Below, in pieces: positions 17,801-31,974 of a stretch of 64,000 bases of DNA. The translations under genes were made by a program, and so were the position numbers. The DNA is taken from positions 1 to 64,000 of the forward strand of contig RXIC02000125.1 of NCBI GenBank assembly GCA_003952965.2, in the 5' to 3' direction. Each line of letters begins with the position of its first letter. Positions within the stretch are counted from its first letter, which is position 1. Below the pieces are notes generated by a model. That model searched no databases and was not told where the DNA came from. It was given only the letters and a program-made list of their open reading frames with translations. Origin of the DNA: Morella rubra (lineage: Eukaryota > Streptophyta > Magnoliopsida > Fagales > Myricaceae).

Positions 17801-19411
17801 AGTGATAAAGCGCGCATATAGCTAGCTAGGTAGAGAAAATGGGGGATTTAGACGAGGCAATGAATGGGTACTCTGCAGGTTTCTGGTCATGAACAATCAA
17901 GACTCTTTATTTTTTGGCCAGAGCCAGCTAGAACAACAGATATATGGAGATTTTGTTCGAGGATCATTAATGTATGTAAATTTTGTACATTTGACTGTTG
18001 AAAAAGTTCATATTTGCATTGATTGCTGAGTACTTTTTCTGCAGCAACTTGAAATTCCACATGAAAGGTACAAAATTTACATGGTAGAGAACCGTAAGTT
18101 CATACAAAGCGGGCCCTCAGGCTCGAAGTGGAACGCTCTCTCGCAGGTAAAACAAAAGTTTGTTTGCAAGCGAAGCATTGGATGAGGAAACAGTTGAGGT
18201 TTTTAATTGTTTGCATGTTTCTTTCTTTTTTATTATTCTAATATATCCCTCCCATATTGGAATTGATCTTCTGCACAAAATAGATATCAGTAGGCCAATG
18301 GACCAAAATATGAAATGACCCTCCACTTAAATCTAGTAAAAGAACCCATCAGAAAACAGGATTTGCATAACCCACCGTTTCCTTTTTCTTTCTTTCTTTT
18401 TGGGCATATTGCCATGTTAGTGCAGTCACTTCGCCCTGCCTTGGGCTTTGAATGCTTGTTAATTTCCACGGATTCCAAGGCTCCAAGCTCTCCTCATGAA
18501 ATGCACTTGGCCAAGCTTCATCCTCATCATTTAAGTAGGGCCCTTTTAATTTTGTACCCATTTGCCCCCCTCTATTTGTTTTTTTCTCTCTCACTAATCT
18601 TATCCTCTAGAAAACCCTCACTTTCAGATGCTAATGCTATTTCAATGAACCTTTTTGTGGGGTCTCTTAAAACCCAGAAAATCACCGACAAGCGTTCCTA
18701 ATCCTTCCAATTAAAGTTTCAAATTTCAACACAACTGACCCCAAAACTTGTGACGCAAAGGAGGGTAGATTGTATTCGTGTGATTTATGCTTGATATTTG
18801 ACAAAGAGGCAAAGAAAAAACAAAGTACGTAGGAGCAATATGAAAGAATATTGCCATGAAACAATTGCAGCAATTGTCCCCAAAACAGCTGTCGAGCTCA
18901 TTGCCTTTACCACACGAAACAAAAGCAAATTTTGGACCACCTCATCCTCAGCCTCACGGTTTTGTTTACATGTCCAAGCAATCAATATTATATATCGATT
19001 GTTAGGTTTTTTCAGTTGGTACTCGAATATTCTCCCATCGCATCTACTTCCACACTAATCACCCATTAACAAAACAAAGGCACAGAAAGTGTGAGAGAGA
19101 TGAACGTTGTGTTTTTTTTTGGGGGGTGATTTTAAAAAAAAAGAAAAAAAAGAAAAAAAAAAAGCATGTTCTCTTTCCTTCATTTGCTCTCCAATTATTT
19201 GATGGAACATTTATACCAAAACTTGAATATTATATAAGCGTCTTCCAAATGTAAAAAGTAAACCAGGAGTTACTTTTCCTATCAAAACTAAAAAGCCTTA
19301 ATTAACCTTAATTGACTTGAGCAAATCAAAGTTGGTATCTAACCGGCAGCTAAGCTTTCTTAGTGGCCGATTCCAACTCACTAAATTGAACCATCCAAGT
19401 AGCTTGAGCAC
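14863..19411. other. Intergenic region
   Basis: About 4.5 kb without a supportable gene. The first few hundred bases are NFD6-like 5' UTR and promoter. Short frames on both strands (for example near 15054-15523 and 15737-15942) have no recognisable family. An (AT)n microsatellite lies at 16422-16441. The last few hundred bases before 19412 would hold the 3' UTR of the BURP gene. Confidence 0.5.
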
Positions 19412-21378
19412 CTAATCAGCAACCGCCCAGGTCATATCGTTCTCGAAAATCCAGTGGCAAACCTCGATCCGCCCCGGACCCGACCCTAAAGCCAAGAAAG
19501 CTCCGTGGCTCGGGCTCCAAGAAGACGTGTCCAAGTGACAGATGGCTACGCCGTGGTTGATTTTGGCCTTACTACTCGGATCCAGTATATCGGCCTCGTA
19601 TACCCGAACCTTTGGGACCGAGTGGCAGTAATAGAGTAGGTACGGGAACAAGCTCTGGTGACAAGAGACTGACTGCGTCACTTTCCCACCGTTGATCCCT
19701 TTGACGGATCCGATTAGAATGTTCTTCTTTGACCCGTTTACGTTCTCGGTTGTGCGAACGGCGACGTTGCGGCCCAGGACAGAGGTTGCAAAATCGATCA
19801 TGTCCTCGGCCGAGCCCACGCACCGCTTGGTCTCGCCCGCGCTCGGAGCCCGCTCGCACTGGCTCAGCGAGTCCAGTATCATCGTCTCCATTGTAGAATT
19901 GTCGGCGGCGTGGAAAATCTGCTTCAGCTCCGAGACCTTCGAGGTAGAAAACGGTAATTTTGACGAGATGGAGCGGGGTAGAAACGACCTTTTTGGCATT
20001 TTATCTCTAATGTCCGGCATTGGCATCACCTTCCCCTTCTTCAGCATCGACTCACGAAAGAATTTGCCAGGCTCCACCCACCTTTTCACCAAACTGTCAC
20101 TGACAGCCATTGTAGCACTGCTTCCCGAGCTCGCATTGGTATATGTGGCAAATGTGACACCCTTTTTCGCGTAATCTTTGAAAGTAGTGTTCACACCGTA
20201 GATCTTGAACCCGACTGTCTGACCCTTATCGCCCTCACCGTACTCACTGAACTTGTCAGTACCAATGTTGAAGGATTTGCCATAATTGGCGAAGTTGACC
20301 TTAGCCGAGTTCGAGTTCTTGGCGTAGCTCTGGAACGAGTCGTCACCCACATTGGCTTCCTTCCTGTAATTCGCGAAGCTATCAACGGCACCATTGCCTC
20401 CATCCCCATAGTTCTTGAAGTTGTTCTGCGGATTATTCTGGTCGTTCCCGTAATTTGCGAACGTGTCGTTTGCAGCATTCGACGTTTGGCCATAGCCCGA
20501 GAACCCCGATCCAATTACGTTTGCGCTCGACCCGTAGTTATTGAAAAGGTTTGAAGCCCCATTGCTGTTTTTCCCGTAGTTGGCGAATCTCTGGTCACCT
20601 GCGTTTGCATTCTCACTGTAGGATGAGAACGAGTGGGCCCGGCCGTTGGAATCGTCCGAGTAAGAGCCGAATCGGAGGTTGGGGACGTTGACTGAGTCCG
20701 CGTACTTGGTGAACTCGCCGGAACCGCCAGTAGCACCGGTGGCGTAAGTGCTGAAACTCTGGTCGACGACGTTACCATTCGAGGCGTAATTGACGAAATT
20801 ATCCTTGTGGCCCGTCGAGTCTCGGCTGTACCGGCGGAACGAGTCCACCGGGAGGTTCTGGTTCTCCGAGTACTTCTTGAACACGTCGGTCCCGCCGAGC
20901 CGATCCGTGCCGTAATTGGTGAAGTTCCGGTTCAAGTACCCGGCAAAGCTCGAGTCTCTGCTGTGCTTCTCCAAACTTGGGGACAAATCGGGGAAACAGA
21001 GCAGGTTCGCCGCTGCGCAGAACGCCGGGAGGTGCGAGGAGAGGGCATTCTGCGAGATGAGTTTGGAAAAACTCGCCAAGTCCACCGCGCCCAATGGCGA
21101 CGCCTTGGATAGCAGAAAATTAGGCTTCGCCAGGTTGTTCCGGATCTCTTTGTTCCAATAACGAATCAGATAGGCTTTCGGGGTAAATGGGTTCTCTGCC
21201 GCTTGAGAGCCGCCGGCGCCGGCGGAGGCAACCTGCATTGACACAAAACGAAGACATGGGTGAGACAGGGAGACGTAGAAACGGAGTTCGAGACCGAAAA
21301 GAATACGAAACACCGAATGAGACGCAGAGTGCTTACAACCAGAGATGAGAAAAAGATAAAGAGGAAGATAGCAGTCAT
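19412..21378 (-). CDS. BURP-domain polygalacturonase 1 beta-like protein
   Basis: This is a secreted cell-wall protein of the PG1-beta (AroGP) class. In tomato this class binds and stabilises polygalacturonase and limits pectin breakdown. Two coding exons, 21378-21337 and 21232-19412, give 620 residues. Exon 1 encodes a hydrophobic signal peptide (MTAIFLFIFFSSLV) and exon 2 begins VASAGAGGSQAAENPFTPKA. A conserved N-terminal block (YLIRYWNKEIRNNL) is followed by about 21 FxxY motifs spaced about 14 residues apart (FTNY, FKKY, FRRY, FVNY and so on). The C-terminal BURP domain occupies about the last 220 residues and shows the four CH pairs: CHQSLFPYLLYYCH, then AICHLD, then EVCHW. Start choice: only the spliced ATG at 21378 supplies a signal peptide; the open frame reaching further up into the intron does not. 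The coding exons are GC-rich relative to the flanks. The gene looks intact. Confidence 0.93.
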
Positions 21379-21462
21379 GGGTCTGAGTTTTTTCGTGCTT
21401 TTCTTAAGCGGAAGAGGGGAGTGAGAATGTTGGTGGGTTTGTTAGGCTGCAGTCGGAAGAAG

Positions 21463-21470
21463 TTTATATT
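21463..21470 (-). promoter_or_regulatory. Probable TATA box of the BURP gene
   Basis: On the minus strand the sequence reads CTAATATAAACTT about 90 bases before the ATG at 21378. The distance and composition suit a plant TATA box. No transcription start is proven. Confidence 0.45.
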
Positions 21471-21478
21471 AGCGTGGA

Positions 21479-24400
21479 GAGAGCGAAAGAGAGACAGAGA
21501 GTGAATGTGTATCCGTGTGCCATTTAAAAGGTTGAGCTTTGAATGGTTGCTTTCGAGTTGTGAATTAAATGAGCTTTGATACTGAAGGTTCTCCCTGCCG
21601 AGAGAGACAACTTGAAATAGTTCAGTAGAGTTTTTTTTTTCGTTTTCTTTTCAACTGTTAAGAAGTAATTATGGTTCATTAAATTCTTCTGGGATAACTT
21701 ATTTCAAAAAAGTCTTTCTACTCTTAAAATTAATTTTCATCCCAATATATTTTTTTTCACTTTATAATCCTTCAGAATCTCCAATAAACTAATTACCTAT
21801 TCAATAACCAGCTTATTCTCTAAGGAAAAGAAAAACAACACCAAAACCAAAACAATTTTCATGAAATCACATTAAAATTCCCTTCATAAAAAAATTTCGT
21901 TCAAAGCGTACTTTTTATTTTTCTCACAATTCCTAAAAGAATATATTTGGAGAATTTTTTCATTCGAAACATATTTTCTATGGATCCAGACACCCAAAAA
22001 AGTATCTCTAAAAAAGTTTTTTATCGTTACAAAATAAATATTTTTGAAATATTCTTTTTATTCATTACTTTTTTATAAGTAAAAAATGTACACAACTATA
22101 CTTTTACTAATAAAAGAGTGAATTCGAATTTAGTAGAGTCCGAGACTCTTACACTGCAATAAAAAAGGCAGTAAGTAAAGCTCAAAACCAATATAAACAT
22201 AGACTGAACTTTATGGAATCAATTAAACACAAAATTAATATTGAGGGGGTCAGAATGTAGAAGATGGATGAAAAATATTAAAAATTAATTAATTTTGTTT
22301 TAGGTAAAGGGCAAAAAATCTTCCTACTAATTTTTAGTGGCTGCGGGTGCTATGGCCCCCCAAGTGTGAGATATTCTAGCAGCAGTTTCTAGAAGGTTAA
22401 GATAGCATTAGCCAGCTCAAACCAATAAAATTTTGACACCCCACCAAGCTTTGCAAATAATTGATTTTTTAAAATAATAATAATTGATTTCTTAATCCAA
22501 AAGAATTTGGAAGTGCAACGTCAGTAGGTCCTAAAACGACGCGGTTGAGTAGAAGGCTGCAAAGTGAGCTCTGACTCTTTTTTATTTGTAAGCAAAAGTG
22601 TGTTTGTCTTTGGGAAAATGCATAGAGGGAGGCCACGGAGGGAGGAGCAGAGCGATGAGTCCAAACTTCCAAAGGTGTTCGCTTTATTCCCACTGATGCA
22701 CGACGGGAAATCGGGATACTCCACAAAGCCGCGTTATCACACGTGGCCCTCTTTGCCTGGTCAGACGTCATTTTCAAAAAGAGATTTCCACGCGCTTAGC
22801 CGCTAAAGTTTTTTGTTTTGTAATTTTAAGAATCTTTTCGTGATTAAACATAAGCCCCCATCGCCTTGCTCAGCGACAAGGCTCGTGATAAATGGCATTG
22901 TTCGTAATTCGAGGTCGTTGTCCAACTAGAATTTTCTCTTCACTTTTTTGTATTTTTGTTCTTTTTTATTTCCCCGGCACTCCTCGGATAAACAGTGATC
23001 TCCATATTGCTTACTACTTGGCTGCTAAACTAATAATTTTTTTTACCTCTCATAATTAAATTAATTAAGAGTACCTTACGGTTTGACTCGGGTTTTTAAT
23101 TCATTTTATTTAGAAAAAAAATTCTTGATAAACACTCCATATATCTCCTATGTTCTTCTCCTCCTTTAGGGCAGAGCATGCATGCTGCATATGGTGAACT
23201 TGGCTTTTCTTTAAATATTATTTGGAGACATTTGTATATATATAGCAAGTTTGACGTTCAAGCTTACCGACACTTAATGCCAACACGACTCAATAACTCA
23301 TTATATATACATAGATATGGTCCAAAGTTAATACAATATTTGTATAACAAGTAGCTCAATAATGCAAAGCCAGTACTGATGTGAAGTTAAAAAGAAAAAT
23401 AAAAAAGAAGATAGAAAAACTATTGAAGCATGCATGTGATCTCCAAATACTTTCCAAAGTCAGTACTGAAATGAAGTGCCACACACGTGGAGGGACGTGT
23501 GGAAATGGCCAAAAAAGCTATAGAAAGTTAGACAAACAATGTTGGCCTAAACATATGGTCATAAACTATGACGTTATCAGAACTCTGGGGGTATATATGG
23601 GAGAAGACGACATAGATTGAGTTAAATCACAGACAATATTGGCTCTTGAATATGACCAGAAGTTACGTTTTCATGAACAATCCCTCCCATAGTTCACGTT
23701 TTCTAAGAAGATTTTGCAGACATGACATTTTTATAACTCGTGACTTCTACAATATAAGAGTTGTAATCGATCGACTGCTTTTGCATGATTCTTTAATTCC
23801 TTAATTTTAAGACGGTTTTGCCTTTTTGCTTTACTACAAAATGAAAACCTGACAACCTAAGTTGAGTATAAAAAAAGAAGTGGGAAAGACGCCCCCACAG
23901 TATTTTTATAAATTACGTTCCAAAACTGAAACTGAAAAAAAACTACAGATTGAACAGAAACTGGCGGGATAGGAGAAAACCATCATATGCTCCATACTAC
24001 AGTAGAAGCAATAACCGGATATAAAAGACAAAGTTACCAGAACTTAGACTTACCGATGGACGCCCCCACGTTATAAAACCAGTTATACTAGCTAGCTCTC
24101 TCTGTAGAACTTTAGTCCCAGCGCAGTGTACGTATTAGTCTGGATGTTTTTGGGGATAAGACAGACGTCATATTGAGTCAACTCACGGGCTCTAATATTG
24201 TCCTCCCTTGAACAGGGGCCACCTTAAGGTCCACCCTCAGTGAAAAGAATACACCTTTTGATTTGTATGAAAGCCTACGTAGGCTTGGACAATTGGATAA
24301 ATTAACCTTATGGCATCTGCAGAAGAAATATGATTAATTTTAATTATTAATTTGCAGTATTTGTTTCCCGGCCTCTAGTTGGGGTTGCCTTTCGGTAGGG

Positions 24401-27400
24401 TACACAGAATGATCACTAGGAGTACTCTAGGACCTTCCAAAAGACTGTGTACCCCAGAATGCACCACAAATTAGATTCTCTAATAATAGTTTCCCTTCTG
24501 GGGTTCATCAGATTGCAATCGTGCTGTTACAGATAAATTTAACTTAATTAGCTATGAGAGAGAGAGAGAGAGAGAGGGTGAGACAGTAAGTACTTCCACT
24601 ATGTATACTTTAGCCATCCTTTACTTACTATAATAGTATCTAAAAAACAAGCCATGATATTATATGCAAAAGTTTCCCTTTTCGTTCTGCAAAGTAGAAC
24701 TTAATTATATTATGTAAATGTAGTTTCTTTGCCCTCCATGGTATATTGCATACCATGAAGGCAACCTACGGCAGCTGTCATGCATCTATATTGGGTGCTC
24801 TTAATTGTCGGCTAAGAAACTAAGATGATATTATTTGGGTTTCCTAACTAATTTATAATCACCAATTTTCCCACTCACCAAAGCTAGCTGATCAGCATTA
24901 TTCCCTCACATAAATGCTCTTATATGATTGAGGACGCTAATTGAAACTAGACTTATGTACATTTATCCCCAATTAAAATTCTATGTGATAGTTTCTGAAC
25001 ACGTTCAAAATCTTTCGAGTGTAAATCCAATAAATATCAATTCAATCAACTAAAAAAAAAAAAAATCTAATTACACAAAGAGACAAAATTTTGTTGGCGA
25101 AGTGGAAAACTTTTAAAGCACCCTTTAAAAGAAAAATCAGTTCGAGCTATTAGAACCACCTTTAATCTACTAAGAAGAAAATCTTACAAATGATTATTCA
25201 AATACAAACACTTTGCTGACTCTGAGAATCTTATGTAATAATCCGAATAACTCTACTTAGATCCCCTCCATGCGGTAACCACCTCAGAATATTGAGTTTT
25301 TTTTATGAACTCTTTGCGAACGATCTCGTTCTTCAACTCCTGAACTCTAGCAGGCAATCTCCTTCAGCACTTTGAAGACTTCACAACATAAGGTTGGTTT
25401 CAAGGTGATTGGGTGAGGAAAAAAATTCTAACAATTTAGGTTTGTAATCTCTAAGGTATTTTTCTCTCTCAAATGAAGACTCAAATAAACGATAGACAAC
25501 CTTTCTAACATAAGGGTATTTTTCTCTTTGCAACAAGTAGATAGAAAATATTATAATGCCTCTACTCCCTAGATCTCGAGTATCACATGTATTTAAAGAT
25601 CTTAAAATGATATAATCACATGAGGACTCCAAGTGCTTATCTTTATCTAGTGATGCAATCTCATTAGAATTCGAAAAGATCATGTTTATCCTCTTGAATA
25701 ATTAAGTCCATCTAGCGCCTTTCGATTAGGGTCTGCTCCAAGGGTTTAACCGCTTGGATGAGATTTTATAGTCTCTCAATTACAACTCAATTTCGATTTA
25801 ATTTAGCGCAGAAATTATATATGCCAATACTCAAATACACTAACATTTTTTTTTTTTTTTTGCGGACATTATTAAAGGCCGACAAGACGCCACCCCCCAG
25901 ACAATCTGTGTGCTAGCCATCTATAGTAATAATTTGTTGTGACCATCGTCGCACGTTGCATCAATGACTTTCTAGTTTATAGTCGACTAATTAATGACTG
26001 TTTTGAATTTTGCACGTACACATTCTTCTGCAGGGCACAGAATTGGCAATTCCCACTCCCAACTCCATGAATGGACTTCCAAAAACTCAAATTTCGTTGC
26101 TCTTTTTGTCTCATGAAAGGTTTGTACAGTTAAGATAATACAGAAAACCTTATCTCATCCTTTCTTTTCAGAGGCGCATCAATGCCCTTCAGTTCTGGTA
26201 CTGCACATGGAAAATACACAATGGCTGGTAAACTTTGAGAGGACCAATAATTGAGGACACCCATTTCGTGGATATGGTTATGCTCAAGACCCACACCGGC
26301 CTGTGGCGCCATTTGGTTTGAGCAGTTTACAGGTAGCCAGGCCGTACGCCATTATCGAGCTAAATTTTCCTTGAATAATTCAGCCAAAGTTTGCGTGAAT
26401 ATATTGTACAAAACTTCACTTTAGTCATAGAAAGGGCAAATACTCTATGATACGCCAGATCCAATGAGCTAAATAATTCAGCTACCTTTCATATTTTGGC
26501 CAAGTTTCAATATCTTCATCCTGCTATTTTTTACTTTGGACAACTAAAATCCATCGTCTTTGTCCTAATCAACTTACTCTTTTTTTTTTGAGCATCCTAA
26601 TCAACTTACTTAATTATTAGGAAAAACACCTTACATTGTGTCTGCATTATCCTACACTTAAAATCTTTTGTATGTCATAACATTGTTGAGACATCATGTG
26701 CAGATTAATTTTGAAACACTTATAATATTGTTACAATTTTTTAATATTCCCATTAGTATAAAAGACAAGGGATTTTGGTGAGATCTCTTTCCTCGGATAA
26801 GATTCTGGGAGATTTCAAAGAAAAGATTCAGAAGAAGACTGCCTGTTGGTCTCTAATGCATAGAAGATATTTTTAACTGGATTACCTCAAAAGTAACAAA
26901 TTATAGGTCGATGTACTCGGAGAAAATGTCTTTTTCTTATGTTGTAATACATCACAGTCCCATATTATCGGGTCTATCTTTGATATATATACATATATAT
27001 ACCCAGCAATAATCTTTTCGTCATATATATCATATTTCCTACTTTATCCGATTTCCTCCCAACTTTTCATCGATCCCAAATGATTTGCCTAGCTAGTAGA
27101 AGAAAAGGATATTATATTGAACCGTTCAAGAAAATCTCTCTATCTTATCCGATGGCTGAAGATTATCTATCTCAAACTTATGTTTGCTTATGTGTGGTGT
27201 GGAAACGCAGACAAGATTTTGCTAGGTATAAAGTAATTAATACGCCAACCAAATTAAGAAATTCCAGTGAGGGGGCAATGCCCTTTGCGTCAAGCATTTC
27301 TCGATCGCTACTGCTTCCCGTACGTGTTTCTATAGTTGATCCCTTTTTATCCTCAATCTTCAACACGCGTTTTCCCACAGGGATATCAATATCATATGTC

Positions 27401-30400
27401 TGTATATATTCAAACACATACGCATGGAGTACAGGTTGGTCCTTTACAGTCCTAATTCTGGTCCGGCCCCGGGTGGGTCACCAAATACCCACATGCATGC
27501 CTCCATTAAATTATATCAACGTCTTACATGTATGCCAGATTTAGCTGTCTCTCCCTCGCGCTGTGTGTGTATACCGAATCCATAGAAAAATAGATGAGCC
27601 CCCATTATAAAAGGGGGAACGAGGTTCTTGCGTCTGCAATGCCTATTAGTAATTGGCTACAGATTCATACAGAATCATATTGTGAATACTTTCTGATTGG
27701 TGAACCTTGCTTTTCCATTTTTTAGCACTGGACCACACAGTTTATGTCTGCAAACTAGGTGTGGAAACCAAGGAGTAAACCATGCATGACCATTTCCACG
27801 CAAGAGTGCCAATCCCGCAGATTCAATTGTGATAGACTCCAAGACTATATGTTTCAATTAAATCTCGTAGGCTTAGCAACATCTTTACGAAACAGAAAGT
27901 GTTGCTGCTGCCACTGGTTCTTGAGCTTGATGGTACTTCCACCTAACATATGAAATGATTGAGCTCCGGGGTTGAAACGTCCTGGGGAAGAAAAAGAAAG
28001 CATGCCTTTGATTCCCCAGAGCACGAGAAATGCTCCACTGATAAACATGGTTATATGGTCTTTGCACCCACATGGTGTATTGGCTATCCTCTCTGAGACT
28101 GTCTCTCTCTTTCTCAGATATCCAACCAGAAGACATTCAGTTTGGCCGTTCCTGTTTAATTAGAGATCAAATCGTACGAAATTGTCATCAAAATTGCAGA
28201 GTTGATGACAATATGAAGCGAACATTAGATATTTGAGATTGTGATGTGGTAGTAAAAATGTGCAATGCGAGAGTTACAAAGACTGCTGTGGATGCATGTT
28301 AATATATATAACATAAGGAAGCCACTCGATACTCTGTAACTCTTAAGGTCCTTCTATGATACAGAAAAAGACCAGAGGCAAGTTGTATCGTGAGGAGGCG
28401 GAGAGGGCGGGCTTGATGTGGATCTCAAAGTTTAAATATACCTTAACATCATGTGATCTCGCATCACATGTACAGCCGTGATCTCCTAATTTGACAATTC
28501 ATTACACATTCACAAGTTAGGTAAGTCGTAAGTGGTCTATTAGAAATTAAAGATTCTACCAACTACGTCGTACCAGAGCTGTAGCCCTGTGCCCATATTA
28601 CATACTAAATATTTTTTGTGTCTTTTGTTTTGGGCGCAGCAGAGTATCTCAGCAACGTTTCGAAACCTAATGAACGGATAAATCCTGATCAGGACAGAAA
28701 AAGATTAAAGCACGGAATGCTTCGTGCTGTACATTGTTCTTTAACTTGTCTACTGAACACCAGTGCTGTAACATTCCAGTGCCAATTCAGAGACAGCTTC
28801 AGTGCCCTTTCCATACATCAAGCTGCTTAGTGCAAGTTCAGCACTGGCCGGTTGGCTGATTCATGCTGGCTTAACCAATGTGACAGAGTCACAAAGGAAC
28901 GTCGTACGTAAGATATTCCCATTGCAATTCTCTGTATATAGACTGCCCTCATCATGATAAGCCATTTGTGTTACTATATATCATCAATTTCCATATTCTC
29001 GAATGGGTGCGGGACACGAAGTAAAGTTGGTTTGTGCATTTTGCATGAATCTCTATCTAATTCCTCTGAGTGGTTTCTCTCACAGTACTACAAGCCGATT
29101 TTTCTTTTTCTTTTCTTCTTTTTCATTGATTAATTTGAGGAAAGGGCAAAGGAATCACACATAATAGATATTAATAAGGCTGATGTGTAATGGAACAAAT
29201 TAAGGAAACTCCCAAAAGAGGCTGCGAATGGGATTCTGTAGAAGTGGACCAGGAGATATCAAATCTCTAACCAATTTCCATTCCAGTTGAGACGGCCATT
29301 CAACTTTACGGATTAGCTTTGAAGAGAATGTGACGCATTGATATCTCCTTTGGTGAAATATAGCTGTTTGATTTGAATTGAAAACTAGCTAGTACCCCTA
29401 CAAGACCGAGTACTCCAGAAAAATGATGAACGCTACAAGGGTTAAGCTCTTAATTGATTGGTGTTGATGACTAACTTAAAGACGTGCAGTAGTATTCATT
29501 AATCCAAGGATACAACGGCCCACAGCACGATACTTTCCGCCTGGAGAGCTTTCTAACAGGTGCACTCACCACCCACTGAGCAAAGCCTGGACATGTACTT
29601 GATATCCCAGAGAAAAGCACTAAAAAATTCAAAGAAGGTGGCCAGTAAAATAATTCATGAGAGCACTTACGAGAAAGCTGTTAGGAGCTGCAGGCATTTG
29701 GACAAAATACTCATTTCTTTGTGTTGACTGACACTAGAACATTCCATGCGTACGTACATGATCATCACACTGCAAGTCTGCAACATGTTAATATTTTAGC
29801 TGCATGCGCAGTACGCCGCGATCAATCTTCTACCCAATTTTTTTATGGTACAATCCTGGCCATTTGATCTATTTACGATTTTTCTCTTAACTGACTAATC
29901 TCGAATGCTGTACTCATGACAATCAGAGGATGATAAAAAGAAACTTTATAACGAACTAAAAAAAGAAGAGGACAACGACGGACATATCATGTAGCTAGTA
30001 CTCCTGCAAACATCGTTACTGCTGTACACGAGGAGTACATATCTTTAGATTAATATGGTTTTCCCATGACGTTTTCTTTGAGATCCTGTTTACATCAAAC
30101 TCCTCGATCAGTAGCCTTACTGATTCAATACGTATTCGCGTGACGTCCTTCAGTCGTAATGACATGTGATCACGTTTCCGTTCCCTTTATGCCTCGGAAC
30201 ATTATGACATCGTTCTGTCGTCTTTTTTCTTCTTCCATTGTTTTGGCGCTTTTGTTTTTCATTATCAGCCATGTGAGTGGTCCTTTCTCTAGTACTCATG
30301 AGGCCATGATAATGTATGGATCCCAAGTCCCACATATACAAAGACAAAGAAGGTGGTAGTTCGAGTAGGGCCAATTTTCCCCGCAACCAGTGGGCAACAT

Positions 30401-31440
30401 CTTCCACTTCTTTTGTGATCCTCTGTGTGAACAACTACACCGCTGAGTGAAAAGAGGGTAGGGTACAGATGGTATAAGCTAATATTCTTTCTTCTAGTTA
30501 GCATTTTTTTTTTCTTTTGTCGCCTAATGGACGTAATTAGAACCTTAAATCTGTCACCTCAACTAGCCACGCACTTGGGATACCCATAATCCATCAGAAG
30601 ACAAGCCTATAACTTCTATTCACTAAACTTGGATTCTTGGAATGGTATAGAGTGCCGAAAAGTGACGCGCAACATGCCAAGGTGATGAACAGGCAACCGG
30701 GTTCGAAGTGAGATTTAGGCGTCCACGACACTGGGTAAATCAAACACGTGAATATTTCGCATGAAGTTCTTTTTCCTTCGCTTATTGCCATACTGCAATT
30801 GCAAGAGATGAGGACTGGCCCATTTCCAGTCTTCCTGTTTCCATAATAACATTCGCCATTTCCACATGCTACGGTACTACACAGAGGTAGTTTAACGGCT
30901 CCTCGGGGCATAATTAGCTGGTGGAAAGCTCCAAACCATGTACCACAGTGCCACGGCCACCCCCTTCAACATAGTAGGCCACCGAGTCTATTGAGGTCCA
31001 AGGGGGAATATAATGACATAATTCCCACTTAGAAAGCTCCAGCCACAGCGCCACCCAGTAACCAATATTGATCCCCTGTCTGTTGCTATGGAGATGTTTA
31101 GGGGTATCAAAGAAGGGAAGTCCTTACAATCAAATAACCAAGTGCCTAGAAAAAAATAAAATAAAATAACCAAGTGCTATTCCAGGGATAGTGTACACAC
31201 TTTCTATAGTACAAGTTTACACCCAACGTGCCTTATCCAGCTCATATATGATACATATGTCCTCCAGTCTCGAAAACAATAATTGGGTGAAACAGGAAAG
31301 CTACTTCTCCATCTCCTGCAGTCTAGTCCCGTAATTCTCCATAACATACATACAGTACATTAACCTAGTCCTACTACAAAAGTAGTGCAAGGGGACGGCC
31401 ACTTCAAACTCGCTGCTGGGATAAAAATTCCAACTCTAGT
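21479..31440. other. Long gene-poor interval
   Basis: Nearly 10 kb without a supportable protein gene on either strand. The first part is the upstream region of the minus-strand BURP gene. A more GC-rich patch at about 22500-22800 contains ACGT cores (CACGTGG, GACGTCA) and could be regulatory. A (GA)n tract lies at 24555-24577. A short palindrome with an embedded TATA-like core is at 27599-27617. I found no tRNA T-loop signature, no recognisable microRNA and no clear transposon ends. Many short frames exist but lack family motifs. Confidence 0.5.
24555..24577. repeat. (GA)n microsatellite
   Basis: A perfect GA dinucleotide run of about 11 units. Confidence 0.9.
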
Positions 31441-31974
31441 GAGGAGAAACCATGTGAGCAGTACCTTGTTCGTTCCGTTTCTACTCCCAATCAAGACCAA
31501 GGTACTTCAACATCTGCTTCACATGACGCTTTAAACTCATCAAGAAGGTGACAATTTCACATTGGGATATGTAAATATGTAACTTCACGAGAAAAGCACT
31601 CGGACAATAGAAACATAATGAATGCGGAAATTACTAAATTACAGAGAGTATAGAGACATTAAATGTATAACAGAGAAAATAGATTGTACTTGCCAAATAT
31701 AAATAGATAGCAAACAAACAAAAACAAGATCCAAAAGCCAGTTGCTATATCTTCATCAAGCTGTAGCTGTCACCACGTGCTTGGAGGTTCAACCAATGGT
31801 TCCACGGGAACTGTTGGATAGTACTAGCTTCCGGATTTCCTCTAAGTAAAAATGAACTTTTAAAGACCATTTAGGAGGACGGGTGCCCCAAAGACAACAT
31901 TACTTTTCTTCTCTGCATTTTGACTTTATTTTTGCGTCAGGTTGTTGTAGGAAAGTGAACACTGTCCAGAAAAG

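Noticed and set aside
20191-21161. Frames of 80-160 residues antisense or out of frame to the BURP gene
   Set aside because: These are shadows of the repetitive FxxY-coding sequence.
22469-22806. Overlapping short frames on both strands
   Set aside because: These occur in a GC-richer patch; neither strand shows a conserved domain, and both lie in upstream sequence of the BURP gene.
30150-31173. Cluster of short minus-strand frames
   Set aside because: No domain, no consistent splice structure, and composition similar to the surrounding intergenic DNA.
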